A DNA stretch of 64,000 nt from Amphiura filiformis (Eukaryota; Echinodermata; Ophiuroidea; Amphilepidida; Amphiuridae): contig NC_092641.1 in the NCBI RefSeq assembly GCF_039555335.1, positions 30,254,848-30,318,847 on the forward strand, written 5' to 3'. A program made the position numbers and the translations under genes. The notes under the pieces are model-generated. The model ran no database searches, was not told the origin of the DNA, and saw only the letters and a list, made by a program, of their open reading frames with translations. Each line of letters opens with the position of its first letter. The stretch's first letter is position 1. This document shows positions 25,020 through 41,079 of the stretch, piece by piece.

Positions 25020-28000
25020 GAATATTTACATTCTGGTCCGCAACGAAAATATGTTTGTGCGTGAAATTAATCAACCTTTTCTCTACTTTTTCCAGTCACA
25101 GATTATTCACCTAAAAGTGTCCCCTAGTGAGTCAAAAAAAAAGCAAGGGCGCAGCCATAACAGCATGCAGGTCCCGATAATGTGGGGTGGGGCAGTTTGA
25201 TAATCTCTCTGGCTCAATATCTGGACAAGATAGACAAGATCTGAACCTTGCTAGGATATCAATTGACTCGGGGGAAAAAGTCTGAAATTAATTGGCAACT
25301 TCTGTAGATTAAATTCAGACTTCCGCTCTCCCCATGGTTCATTTAGGATTGGGTAAATGAATTACCAAAGTACTCCGTCGTTCGGAGGGGACGTTAAGCC
25401 GTTGGTCCCGTGTGCAGAGAGCCATTCCTGTACATGTATTTCGCAGCCAGTTTCGAAAAGAGTAGGGTGTTAACCCCTGACTGTTCCCAATCCGTCCCGG
25501 TGTTCAAATGGACCCCAATGGAAATAATCTTCAATAGAGGCTTTCTTGCGCTATCCAGGGTTATCAAACCCGAACAAATCAAATCAAATCAAAATTAATT
25601 GACGGGTAACCGCCCTTTCTCCCTCCTTTTTCCAGTCACATATTTTTCACTGAAAAGTGTCTTCTAAGGAGTCAAAAAAGCAAGGGCGCAGCCAGCATGC
25701 AGATCTGATCACGGAGAGGGTGGGCAGCTTGATAGTCCCTCTGACTCAATTTCGGGACAAGATAGACAACAAATTCGGTGCTAAATATGAGCATGGTGTT
25801 AAAACATCCTCAACAAAACCCCCTTTATGACAAAATAATTTATGTCTGTTACAACGAACGAACTGAAGACAGGATTAATACAGGAGGTGCTGTTCCCACC
25901 TAAAAACACATTATGAGAGTGCCTTCAATAATTAAATAAATTTGTAAATTTGTACTCGCTCAGCGGGCAATTTGTGAGCAAATCAGGTGGTTCTTTTGAC
26001 AATAAGGTATGTTTGAGTATTATGTTAGCAATTATAAAGGCGTAACCAAGGGGTGCACTTTAAACACATATCTAAACTTAAATAAAGGTTATGCTACTTG
26101 CAACGCTTTTTAAACTCTTGTAGGTGTTTACACAGTCAAGGTATAGAAGTAAATACTACATTAAACACTTTCAATGCTAAACTATTAGGCTACACATAGT
26201 CGCTCCTAAACCCTTATGCTACACACGTCCAATTATTTCCACTCTAAACCCCTAGCTGTAACCATTTTTAAATACGTTAGGCGTTTATCCAATTTGTTAT
26301 TAGTCCAAAAAAATATTGTTGTGTTGCCCTCAAGTGGGAAAAATGGGAAAGTTGGGTCGGTCGGTCGGAATTGTTTTTTTTAACCTTCAGTTTTTAAAAA
26401 TCCCTTCAAATATTAAATAATGCTTCTTCAATTAGGGGACCATTTGTCAATTTTGACTTCTGGATACTTGTTAGACATGTTAGATATTTAATTAAAGATT
26501 AGTCTATCAATAAAATATTAATTGGCCTATACTCTACATGTACTTTTTCAGAAAAAGGTTTTCTATTTTGATACATATTCTCCTACACATCACAAATCCA
26601 AAATAAAAACACCGTCCCTTTGGTTACAAGTTATCACACTTTGAATTTGTATCTAAACGCATCCTAAAAACTTATATCCGTCTTAAATACCTTAATGCTA
26701 CCGTTTACAGTGGCGTACCGTGGCCGCCCTTCCCCCGCATTTCAACCGGGGGTTGAAAATCAATTTTGCCGCCCTTCCTCAACAGCCCGAAAAGGTTGCC
26801 CCAATTTTTTTTACGGTCGTTTGAAAAAGTGAAGTGCAAAAAAAAAAGGATTTATAGGCGCTACCGCCCTAAAAGCAACACATTTTGATGTATGGTACAA
26901 TTTTTTCACATTTTCCGCCCTTTTTTTCTTTACTAATTCTTTTTGCCGCCCTTCTTCTTCCGCCGCCCCTCTTTTTGCCGCCCTTCTTCTTTCCGCCGCC
27001 CCTTCGATTTGGCCGCCCCTGCTTTGACCCCTGGGGTTGGCGCTCCCAAGGCCCCCACAAAATACTCGCATGGTTTAGCTAAGCCCCGAAGGGGTTCTCC
27101 TGGTTGAAGGTATACCGGGATGTGCCATGGTTTTGGGATACCTTTTCAGCAATTTTGGTATATCGATGGGTGGGTTGTCAGTGGAGATTGAGCGCATTTG
27201 GGAAAATGTGCCACTAAAAGCGCCCAATTAGGGCAAATTTGGGTGCATTTTGGGTGTTTTTTGTGAAAAATTGGTATACTGATGGGTGGCAAAAACAGCA
27301 AAAAAGTAGGTATAGAGAAAGTCAGCATCCGAAAGTCTGCGTGGCACATACCCATATTTTTTTTTTCGAAGACCCCCCCGGAGCTAAGCGACATGTTTAG
27401 ATATCAAACATCAACTTATTTATAATCTAAACACAATATAACCGCCACTGTTTAGCTTAATTGTGTGTAGGTTATACAGGTTGATGTTTAAACGCCCAAT
27501 GTGTCAAAAAAGTGTTACAGCTCAGGATTTACAGTGTGGGTATTATTTTAAAATATAAACACAGATTTTATAACATTTCACTACACAAACCTGTTTATGA
27601 AAATTTTAGTGTTTAAAGTAAAGCATTGTATAGACGTTTCTAGTTCTGTTAATCATAAACATGGAATTTGTATGCAACTTTGCCGAATTTTATACAATTT
27701 GCCGACAACTTTGCATCACTTAAGTTAAGTTGCGGAACTTACAGAAAGCTTATCACATTTTGAACATTTTTACTCTACTATGCGACACTTTAATATGCAA
27801 CATTTGATACAGAGTTTGTATGCGTTTTCATATTCATGATTAATATTTTTAACATAAAACCGTTTAACATATTTAACTTTATATCATTAACCCAGTTGTG
27901 TACATTTATTGAGTTGTAAAAAAACGATACTTAAATTAAATGGATTGTCTAAGCAGAGATTTACAGAGATTGCAATTTCATTCAATTGCAGGCAGCTGTG

Positions 28001-28870
28001 CGCATTTTATTTTTATTTTATGCATTATGCCGTTTGTATTCGTTTTTGCATTCTGATTAACAGTACTTAAACATAATACAATAATAAACTTAATGACATT
28101 AATGAACCTAGTGTGCGCTTTCATCAAGCTATAGGTAATTAAATTTAATGGTATGTCAATTAAATGAATTTACATTAACCCTTCTAAATATCTCAAACCA
28201 TTTTATTTTCTGATTAACATTTACAGAACTTTGTTGCAAAAGGACTTTGATCCACTTTTTGACTTTTTATGCAAAACAGCTTTTTTTAATCATTGTGCAA
28301 TTATTACTTGTTCTATTTGAAATATTTTGGTTTTGGATACAGTGCTGATGATTAGAAACTAAAAGAATAGGTCCGGTACAATTTTCCAAGTCTTAATATT
28401 TCTTTTATTATTTCTTTTATATCACGCCTTTTGTGGATATAAGGCCTTTTGCTGCAAAATAAATTTACCTCTTTTCTAGAAACCACATTTGCAATCAAAT
28501 TTGAGCCCATTTTTTGAACTACCTTATGTAGCTTGACTAATGCTTTTAAAATAATCAAAAAAGAAAATTTGTAATATCTCATTTACTTTTTTTAATGTAA
28601 ATGTTTAATTAAATTCTGCAAAATGCCATTTTGGGCCATTTTTTAGTATTTCCAAAGCTACAACTTTTGTTATTTAAATTTTTTTTCAAACATAGTGACC
28701 TAAAACAGTTTCTTTGGTTTTAATATATTATATATCAAAAATTTAAAACAAAACAATTTTCCCAAAATTTTATATTCATTTTAAGTTCAGATTTCGGGAA
28801 ATTTTCGTAGCTTTCCAAAAGGGAAATATACGATATCTCTGGAAGGGAAGGCGGTATTAAGGTGAACCAG
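25020..28870. other. unit-2 upstream flank without genes
   Basis: Contains two copies of a TTTTCCAGTCACA...GGGCGCAGCC block (25080-25250 and 25600-25850), also found at 15985 and 58405. A segment at 25380-25600 begins CGTTCGGAGGGGACGTTAAG and looks like a SINE core. The rest is AT-rich. Confidence 0.5.
26710..27070. repeat. GC-rich GCCGCCC-motif repeat beginning CAGTGGCGTACCG
   Basis: Starts CAGTGGCGTACCG and contains many (T)GCCGCCCTTC blocks. Resembles one end of a hAT-type MITE; the other end was not found. 32753 begins with the same CAGTGGCGTA. Confidence 0.4.
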
Positions 28871-28904
28871 CCACCAAAATGTGTTATTTTTTCCCACAAT
28901 ATAA

Positions 28905-30466
28905 GTCTAAGGACATTAATGAAATAATAAGATCAAAGTTAAATAGCATGATCACTAACATCTCATCATGCATGGTCAGGGATGAATTTAAATTGCGGGT
29001 CTACACCCAATATGCCATCTCTTCGATCAGGTATATGCTAACGGTTCATGAAATTACTGACACCCAGCTTGATAAACTTGACCACATGCACACCAACACC
29101 GTTAAAGCTTTCTTGGGTCTACCACCACGGGGTCCTACTCCTGCGATTATCCATAGCCCAGATGGCTTAGGATTTCCTCGTATTTCTGAGCTCTATCTCG
29201 AGTCCCATACTCTTGCATATGCACGTTGTATGGTGAAAGCCGATGACCGTGTTGTGCATGCCCTCAAGTCCAAGCTGAACAGAGAGTCTAAGTGGAAACG
29301 TAAGAAAAATAAGTTTGGCTCGGTCCGTTGGAACGAAAATTACGAGCTAGCGACAAAGCAGGCTCCATCTCCAGATAAATGGACTTCCATCAAACAAACT
29401 GTCAAAAACCTGGTCACTGATAATCGTCTCAACTTCTGGCGTGAGTACATAAAACCTCTTGTTCAACAGGGTAACTTCCTAAAGATCATTGGACTTGAAA
29501 ACCTAGACCTAACATGGAGATCAATAATATATGATCTCCCCAGAGGAGTCCTCAGCTTTGCCGTTCGCTCTGCCATTGATTTCCTACCAACATTCAGCAA
29601 CCTCAGAACGTGGGGGAAAAGGGTCCAAACTGGATGTAAGTTATGTGGGAATCATGAGACCTTGCTCCACGCTCTGAACAACTGCCCCGTATCACTAAAT
29701 CAAGGTAGATAAACCTGGCGCCATAACTCCATCCTCAAACACACCCTTAAAGCGTTAACCGGTCATGAAAACAATATCCTTATCTTCAGCGACATTTCAG
29801 GCTTCACCACAACAGGGGGTATCCTACCAGTTAATGTCATTGTTTCTAAACTCAAGCCTGACATTGTCATCCAAAATAAGCAGGACAATTCCATCCATCT
29901 TGTTGAGTTTAATAACTGTGCCATGCCCATTTGAAACCAACATATCAAAAGCCCATGAGCGAAAACAAACGAAGTACCTTTACCTTGTGTCCGACATTTC
30001 AGATAATGGGTTTACTTGCGATTTGACATGTTTTGAAGTCGAATCACGTGGGCTCATTACCCAAGAAAATGTTGGGCGCATTGTCGAGATATTTTCTTTT
30101 GTAGGCAGAGCCAAACCGTCCAAGAAATTCATGAAAGAACTCAGCAAAATGGCCCTCCTGTCTAGTTACACGATCTGGAATGCTAGGCAGGAGCCGGCCT
30201 GGGGCTCCGAAGATCAACCCCACATCAGTTTGTGATCGCACCCGTCGCCCTGCCATTTTGTTGGGTCCTTTCAGTCCTGCTTGGTATTCCTGGTGTGTTC
30301 TGCTTATTTGTATATTCTTGTGTATTTTTGGTAATGTTTAATATGTCACCCTGCATTAATTTGGGCATCTTGTCCAGATTTTGTCCTGGGTTTTTGTTCC
30401 TTCTTGTATTCTTGCATTGCTTATATTTTGTATTTTGCATTCCTGAATAAAGGTTGATTAACAACA
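28905..30466 (+). pseudogene. 5'-truncated non-LTR retrotransposon with CCHC and endonuclease-like end
   Basis: Coding homology runs from 28905. The ATG at 28879 that would open the frame lies in flanking DNA. Visible in order: a post-RT region with GLPPRGPTPAIIHSPDGLGF; a zinc knuckle CKLCGNHETLLHALNNC (C-x2-C-x7-H-x4-C); RxTWRHNSIL, where a stop codon (29710-29712) replaces the residue between R and T; then LKPDIVIQN and IHLVE, matching the PD-(D/E)xK endonuclease of R2/NeSL-type elements. A frameshift near 29910-29935 moves the rest (PFETNISKAHERKQTKYLYL to HISL, stop about 30235) into another frame. AATAAA at 30448 closes the 3' UTR. The unoccupied paralogous site is at about 43509. Dead copy. 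Confidence 0.75.
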
Positions 30467-30469
30467 TCA

Positions 30470-32200
30470 TTCCAATAATTCAATTTCAGCCAGAGGTGGA
30501 TGTAAAGCCTTTTGCAACAGAGCTCTTCATTTTATAAAACATAATACCGGATACCGTTAACTAGACATAGTGAACCATGGGTGTGTACGAACATTCAAGG
30601 CTAGTTTATATTATACATCAAAAAATAAATAAAACAAAACTATTTTCCCAACATTTAATATTCATTTTAAGTTCAGATTTCGGGAAATTTCCATAGATTT
30701 CAGTGAACCATGGGTGTGGGGGTGTACGTGTACGTATAAGTGGACATTTTAAATGAAAACCTAGCACGAAACAACAACTTGTCCTTACGATGATATTACA
30801 CCAACATTGGGAAAAATTGTAAATGAATTATGTTATTACATTTTTAAAGTTAAGGTTTTAAAGTTGAGGTGTACCACTAGGGTATATTATTGTGCCCCTA
30901 TTATTTATTTATAATCGATATAAACGATAATAAATACATCAACGATGTTCCCATTTATTCTCTCTGCTGATTACATAACAATATTATATTCAATTTTGAG
31001 AAACGGTTTTGTAACACAAGACACCGTGCTTACTGCTCACAACCCGTAAAAAAATTCTGTCGAACAAAAGAGGTCACGAAGTTGACGTCGTACTGTGCTA
31101 AATTGGCTTACGGAACCCTTTGATTTTGTTGTCGAAATGACTCCACACATCCTCTAGTCCGACGAGTAGGACCTGTTTTTTTGTTAGTTTACCAACTATA
31201 CTCTAACTCTGATCGCCCAAAAAAGATTAACCACAAAAATCCACTAACCGCCCCACCCGAAAAAAAGATGCTGCAATGATGTGGCCTAAATAAAAGCAAT
31301 AACAAAGAAAAACAAATATTAACGGGGAAAAACTATATTTTCAAAATATTAATGGAACATGGCTTTAGAAGCTAAAACATAGACATTTGTAACCAAATTG
31401 TGTCATTCACAGGTGTCAAATTCAAAATGGCGCCAACGAGAGGCCCAAAATGGCTGCAAAATATATTTTTTTATTTCTTTTGAGTATTTTAGCGGACATT
31501 TTGGCCGAAGAAGAAGAAGATCACCAGATGACTGACTGTTAAAGCATTTTCCACCCTGATGACATCACTGCCACATCAGGGTGGAAAATGCGTTAGCCAG
31601 ATTGACTGACTATCAGGCGGTGGTGGAAGCGATATCGCAATTTTTGACGTCGCCATTGGATTAACACATAATCATGAAATCTTCACAAACAATTCTAAAT
31701 TTGTTATGTGGTGTCAAAGCAAAATTATATTACTCTAAAACCGTCGGGGTACGACAAAGTACCCCACTGCAAGTATGTTAATTTTCCATTTGTAATTGCT
31801 AACTGTGTATTTTGAATGGGGCTGTCAGCCCTGTATCTTCGCCAGCCTCGGACGTCACGTGTTGCGTGTCCTATGCCGCCTGCTGACTATGTCCTGACGA
31901 CATAGCGCCACCACACGAGCGTTGGCTGAATATGTGGCCTCCTCATGCGATACCTACCTGCGTAAAAACGTGTGTATGAACGTACGGTCGACGTTTGGAA
32001 AATCGCAATCTCTCTATTATGTATATTACGCATTCAGTTGGGTAGCCGTCGGCTACAATACACCCAAAATGTGAAATGATTCGGCCTTGGCGGAAATTTT
32101 AAACTGCATTCCATCACCCGTGTTACACCTTCCCCAAAAACACAGGTAGACAAAACAATGATTGTACAACACAATACAATTCCCTTGGGCAAAACACACA
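30470..32200. other. unit-2 right flank without genes
   Basis: Matches 43520-44760 and 50490-51180 piecewise. Includes short AAAATGGC(G/C)GCC repeats. No coding signal. Confidence 0.5.
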
Positions 32201-32214
32201 GCTTCTACATGGTC

Positions 32215-34950
32215 TATTCCATGGAGCTATGAAGAATGGAGAGGCAATAGATTATGTAACGCATTGTACACTTGTGCCGATTTGAAATCTGACAAGCTAT
32301 TCATCGAAAGGTACCTTTTGTTTGGGACAAAGGGCTTCCACCATTAAATCGGTAAGCTGACCCGACAGCGTATTAACGCTTTACCTAGCAGACTACTGTC
32401 AATAAGTGATCAAACGAAAGTCGCGTGAAAGCGCTTACTATAACGAAAAGTACCTTTTGTTGTCATACCACTCAAGGGTGTAATTGAGTAGCCGTAAGCT
32501 CAAAAGGCACACATTAGCCGCTGATGCAGTTCGTTGTGACCCCACTGACTGTAGGTGCTTCATTTAAATAAATTGAATGCGCTTGCTGAATGATTCAGAT
32601 CAAGGCTGCCATGTGTGCATGTCTATTACTGTATAATGGTAATAGCTACGTATACGTGTAACATATAATAAGTATACCGGTATAGGCCTACATAAAACTT
32701 GTTTCACAAATTGACATTTTATTTTATTTTAAGACGGAGAATGTCATAAACAGTGGCGTACTGAAGGGGGGCAGCTCTTTTGTGAGAGGTCTTGGGAGGG
32801 GATGAGGGAGGAAGAGGTGGAGGAGGGGACATGAAGAATGAGAGGGGGCTGGAGGAAGAGAGAAAAAGGGACAAAAAGTATGAGGGGACGGAGAAGGGAA
32901 GGGAGATAAGAAGAGGGAGTGATACTTTAGCAAGGAAAGAATAAATACAGAGAAAGGAAAAGAAAGGAATGACAAATAAATGTAGGCCTTATAATAATTA
33001 TTATAGAAACTAAACACAGCCCCCCACACACACATAGGCCTAACACTAACAGCACTATAGGCAGCCATTCGATGATGTCAATGACTTTATGCGTTACGTA
33101 TTTAAAACGCCCAGTCAGATGTATTTTACACCTGCCAAGCACAAGTCACCCACTTTCGAAAATTGGACGTTGAATGTACACTCTCATGAATATTGATTGG
33201 CAACATTTTCCAATATGTCAGCGCTCAAATCGGACACAATAGAACAATAGACCATTCAGTGCGCTGAAGTGCCATATAATAATCGGATTAACTACACGCG
33301 GTATCTATGCACACACCATATCAAACGGTACAAATGGATGTACTTGCGAACAAAAGGACTATAAACCCTCCTCGTCCTTGCATCTAGGTGTTAGGCGGCT
33401 TTCATTTGCACAATTGAGCGCTCAAAACACCAGGTTGGTGCTAGCGGCTACCCAAAGATGGCCAACCAAATCCTGACCATGACTTGGCTGGTTGGATTCG
33501 TCTATACGTAGCTATTATACAGTAGGGGAGAGCGGGGAGTGTTCGCCCTATAGGGGCAGGTTCGCCCACCCCTTGTTTCTCAGCACTATGGCTATCGGGG
33601 AATTTGGTGATGGCAAAATTAGGTGACATAGGTCATTATAAACTTCTCATATTAACTACGCGACATATAATAGGGACGTGTTCATCGAACTGCAGCCAAA
33701 ACAAAAAAATTACATCAAAACGTAATTTTTTCTTGCATTCATAATGTTGTATTATCATTGATACATAAATACAGATGGTTTTAATGGATATCTGTATTGG
33801 GAACATATGGGATTTGTCAAAGATTTATTGCAGTTATAAACTCCTTATTCGATTTGTATTTTGCATACCCTGAAGAAAATATAAAAATGTGCACTAGGGG
33901 CACGTTCGCCCTTTTGAGGATGGGGCATGTTCGCCCCATATCTTCCCCAGGCGGACTTACCCCAAACTGGAGGGCGGACCTGCCCCATCAGCGTATTATG
34001 TAAAATATCGATAATTATACCATTAAACAAGGTATAATACCACTGAAAAGCATGTTTGTTAAAGTTATGTAGTATCAATATTACTCATACCACCGTTTAT
34101 GTCCTAATCCATAATCTCCCCGAAGTTGTAAACATGATACGTTTAAGCTCACTTTGGACCCCTACATTTTACCCTGACCCGACCCCTGCAAACAAATTTA
34201 GTGACTCCCCAGAAGAGAATGAACGCCCTGTTTACTCTTGCTAAATGTTTGCATTGAATATGTTATTGTTATGCAATGTTTAAACCTTTTTTCGTGATTA
34301 GGGTGAACTTACCCCACCATATGGGCGAACCTGCCCCAATATGGGGCAAGTTCGCCACTTTGCAAAACTTTTTTGTTTGCTCTATCCTGTTGCTATTGTA
34401 TAGTTCTGGGATTGTGGTCGTATATAGCTAAGACATAGGGCTTTCACATGAGCTAATCAGGTCATCCCTAACCTTAAAATTGACATCGCTAGGCTGGTCA
34501 GAAAAAAATAGGGCGAACACTCCCCGCTCTCCCCTACTATAGACATGCAGATATGGCAGCCTTGATGTGTAATCATTCAGCAAGCGCATTCAATTTATTT
34601 AAATGAAGCACCTAAATTCAGTAGGGTGACAACGAACTGTGCATCAGCGGCTAATGTGTGCCTTTTGTGCTTACGGCTACTCAATCACACCCTTGAGTGG
34701 TATGACAACAAAAGGTACTTTTCGTTATAGTAGGCGCTTTCGCGCGACTTTCGTTTGATCACTTATTGACAGTATATAGTCTGCTAGGTAAAGCGTTAAT
34801 ACACTGGCGGGTCAGCTTACCGATTTAATGGCGGAAGCCCTTTGTCCCAAACAAAAGGTACCTTTCGATGAATAGCTTGTCAGATTTCAAATCGGCACAA
34901 GTTTACAATGCGTTACATAATATATTGCCTCTCCATCTTTAATAGCTCCA
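32215..34950. repeat. long inverted repeat
   Basis: Left arm about 32215-32625 and right arm about 34550-34950 are inverted copies (AGGTACCTTTTGTTTGGGAC and CACTCAAGGGTG occur in both). The 1.9-kb spacer holds a purine-rich stretch (32800-32940) and the element 33521-34538. Confidence 0.7.
33521..34538. mobile_element. element with AGTAGGGGAGAGCGGGG ends
   Basis: Perfect inverted ends of about 30 bp (AGTAGGGGAGAGCGGGGAG then TGTTCGCCCTA). The interior repeats short GGGGCA.GTTCGCCC-type blocks near both ends and in the middle. No transposase seen. It sits in the spacer of a larger inverted repeat. Confidence 0.7.
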
Positions 34951-36172
34951 TGCTTATGACTACCAGAGGAAAATTATGACATATCGCACGACTCTGTAAG
35001 ATGTAGAGTTTAAGTGCACAAAGTACAATAAGTGACTATAATCTCATTAACCAATGATCGTACATATACGCGACCGCTGACTTTTTTGTTCCTTATGACC
35101 AGAGAGAAAAAGTTCGACATATCGCACGACTCTTTAGGATATTTGGTTAAAAACAACGGTTATGGAGAAAATCACGAATAAGTTCAATTTGGCCAACTTT
35201 TTTTTTGTACATACAGGTTTCGAATTGGCATGTGGGCGAATTGGTTTGGGACTAAATTGACGATACGGTTTGTCCCGATTTACATTAGAATTAAGACTAG
35301 ATTCTGCGCACGCGCACGGCTAATGCTCCAGATACTATGCTCCCGATAGACAGTCTAGTACATCAGCTGTTGTCCGTTTCGTTGCTGCAAATAACATTGA
35401 TATCGATATTAATATATATTTGTACAGATCATGTGATCTTTAGATATGATTCGAATTGTCAGGTGATCGTCAAACCTGTATTAGAAGGTGTCAGTTCTCC
35501 AGGAACTGACACAAAAATAGGTCTACGTCGATTTTACGTCATCAAACATTCCATACTGCAGTTACTGTCCGTTTTCCTATACACAATACACAGTGCTCTC
35601 ACCATTGAGCTGTGACCTCTACAAATCGTGCCACGTTAAAAGGATAGGCATTTGCCTAGTTAACGTCAATGTGTGAAAAATAACCGGCCAATATTAAAAG
35701 TACTCTCAAAACTTCTAGCAAATATATTTCTCTAACATGACCTAAAATTACAGCTAGGTTAGATGTTCAGAAATATTCGTACTTTGGTAAAACAGTGAGT
35801 GAGGGCAAGGCATAGCTAGCCAAATCCCGTGTTAATTGAATGGAGATTTGACCGAAAATTTTGGTAAACGGACCGCTCACTTCTGAAGAATGCCACACGA
35901 AAACGGTACAAGCTACATTTAAAGTACTCTCTGTTCGATCATCATGATGAGTTTTTAAATAGTATGCCGAAATTTGGTACTGTAGGTAATTGACAAAGGG
36001 TCGTACTTCGCTGATGAGTAAGTGACAGTGAACATGAAAATCAGGGCCCATAACCCAAGTTAGTAGCTAGTTAGTGGAGGCCGTCACGGGACTGATTATT
36101 GATTATTGAAGTGCCTTATTAATAGATACGCACGATTTAGGGCAAGAAAAAAAAACCGGGACACTTTTGGAG

Positions 36173-36173
36173 A

Positions 36174-36210
<37 letters not shown>

Positions 36211-36230
36211 GACATCATCATCATCATCAC
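36173..36230. repeat. (ATC)n microsatellite
   Basis: Nearly pure CATCAT tract with one GAC interruption. Confidence 0.85.
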
Positions 36231-36305
36231 TTTCTACATTTTTCTAAACAACATAGGGCCTACCGTTTTAATAAGATTTTTTTCTTGAAATGCATGCAAC
36301 TATAA

Positions 36306-36605
36306 TTATTGTTTAGAGCGTGATGAAATAAAACATCACGATTTTCATCACAAAACAAATATAATGCACAAGAAATCGTTTGTTTTAGAGCGTGATGATG
36401 AAATAAAACATCACGGTTTTCATCACGAAACAAAGTAATACATAAGAAATCGTTTGTTTTAAAGCGTGATGAAATAAAACATCACGATTTTCATCACAAA
36501 ACAAAGTAATAGGCCTACAAAAGAAATACATTTTTCGAGAGTGATTAAATAAAACATCACGATTTTCATCACGGAACAAAGTAATACATAAGACATCGTT
36601 TGTTT
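36306..36605. repeat. four-copy minisatellite with built-in hairpins
   Basis: Four copies with period about 73-76 bp. Each contains GTGATGAAATAAAACATCAC, which folds on itself, followed by GATTTTCATCAC. Preceded by an (ATC)n tract at 36173-36230. Confidence 0.75.
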
Positions 36606-37029
36606 GATTGCAATCAACCGCGACAGTTCGTCTCACACACATAACAATGCACTGCGATCAAATAGGTTGATGACAACATTTGATTGAATGGACTGCACTG
36701 CGCCATGATTACGTGCACCGGTTCAAATCCTTTGTTTGGAGCCAATCAATAATTTCACGTACAGCTAGCCTCTATGCAAATTAGAGTTTACACACGCTGT
36801 AGCTGGGGTAATCGACCGAAGCTGGTTGCCGTTAGTGATCGAATGCATGAGCTTATTTGCTTTATTGAATCGATTTACTGGATTAATTTCCTGTTAACTG
36901 GGTTTAATGCCACAAAGGTCGAATCGGGCTTGCCATGGACCATAAGTGCATCATGAGAACTTAAACATTACTGGAAATATTCTACATCCAATAAAAAGTC
37001 TGCAGGGTCCTCAAGAATATCGGTTACTC

Positions 37030-37402
37030 CAGAGGTGCTTTAAGCACTACCCAGCAAGTCTTGCGGTTAGCACAGCTGTGGGATTGAACATGACACCACT
37101 GCCCGCCCACTGCATAGACGTGCATGGTTAAATTTGAATTTGGACAGATATATTTACAATAAAACCACCTTCAAAAAGCTGGTCGATTTCACATTTTATG
37201 TTATTTACAGAAGGTGTGAATTATCCTTTATGCATACATCACTTTAGATCTGAAATCGATCAATTTATAATGACACACACACAATTCTAAAACAACATCT
37301 TTTGCACAGAATTCAATGGGATTTGAAAAGTAAAGTGGCAGTTGAAACTCTAGTGATAACACTTTTACAGTGCATGATGGGGCTTCCATAAATCATCCTC
37401 TG
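37030..37402. mobile_element. MULE-type MITE, copy 1
   Basis: 373 bp, ends CAGAGG and CCTCTG, flanked by an exact 9-bp duplication CGGTTACTC (37021-37029, 37403-37411). It sits in a foldback repeat whose intact site is CGGTTACTCCATGC elsewhere, for example near 37867. Confidence 0.8.
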
Positions 37403-37700
37403 CGGTTACTCCATGCATGGTGTGTTTTTTTCCCTCCGACATTCCGCGACTCTTAGTCTTACATCAAATTGAGAATCTTAATATTTTAAACTAACAAGGA
37501 ATTAACTTAGATAACGTACCAAATTAGATTGTATTGATATTTATTAGATTTTATTGACATTTATTATGTAATTTCCCTTGTTTACAATGACGGAGCATTT
37601 TCCGTGCAAATATTCAATTTAACCAATATTCTTTTATTTCAACGGATCGCAGAAACGTAAATGGAATGCACATCTGATGAAGAAGGTGACCAGCAATACC

Positions 37701-37754
<54 letters not shown>

Positions 37755-38174
37755 CAAATTTTGTAGACACAATGTCGATTTTACGTCATCAAACATTCGT
37801 TAGAACTTAAAGATTACTGGAAATATTCTACATCCAATAAAAAGTCTGCAGGGTCCTCAAGAATATCGGTTACTCCATGCATGGTGTGATTTTTTTTCCC
37901 TCCGACATTCCGCGACTCTTAGTCTCACATCAAATTGAGAATCTTAATATTTTAAATTAACAAGGAATTAACTTAGATAACGTACCAAATTAGATTGTAT
38001 TGATATTTATTAGATTTTATTGACATTTATTATGTAATTTCCCTTGTTTACAATGACGGAGCATTTTCCGTGCAAATATTCAATTTAACCAATATTCTTT
38101 TATTTCAACGGATCGCAGAAACGTGTATGTATAAATGGAATGCACATCTGATGAAGAAGGTGACCAGCAATACC

Positions 38175-40235
<2,061 letters not shown>

Positions 40236-41079
40236 TTTCTCCAGGAGCTATACTGCCATGAATTTTTGGCATTTTAGGAATTGAATTGTGTTGATTTTTT
40301 TCTGTCTTTCTTTCTCCCCACCCCTCACTCTCCTTCTAAAACCATAAATTGTCTAATTATGGAATGCAAGTATTAAACAACCCTACATGTACATTATAGA
40401 CTTGTAAAGTCACACTCTTATAATAGCGTGTAGGCTATATACATATGTTTTGAAAAACTATGTATCACCTTTTTACAAACAAATCATTCCCGCACCCTCC
40501 TACCGCTCCTGCTGGATACACTAAGCCAAAGTAATTAACTGTATTTTCTGCATGCAATTACAGGCAACAATTGACAAGCTTAACAGGTGTATGCCCGCTA
40601 TGTTGAAGGTTCGCCGATGTCGAAGTTTCAGTATCGAATTGGAATTTTACTCATATTATACCAGAGGGTTCGCTATAATGTCAAATATGAAATAGTTTAC
40701 TCGAACATTTTCGAATAAGAAAGAGGATTAGGCATATATCTACACTCTAAATTTCAAGTATATACAATAAATCCTAAGGGATTGTTATTAGGGACCAATC
40801 AAGTATTAGATTTAAAATCAAATCTTACAGATTTAAAATCAAAACTTAAAAATTTCATATTCAAATTTTTAAGATAAATTTCAAATATAATTACAATCTT
40901 ACGGATTTATTTTTAAATCCTTCTAATTTAGAGTGTAGGGTAAGAGTTAGAGTTAGAATAGTGAGTTATGGCTAGTTTCAAGATCTAGGTTTAGGGAAAG
41001 ATTCGACATATCACATGGCGAACCTTATTCGACATAGCGGGCTATATTAACCGATCTAACATGTTTAAGAATATCTTAC

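Noticed and set aside
36306-36605. CRISPR-like array
   Set aside because: Whole units repeat, with no unique spacers, and the genome is eukaryotic.
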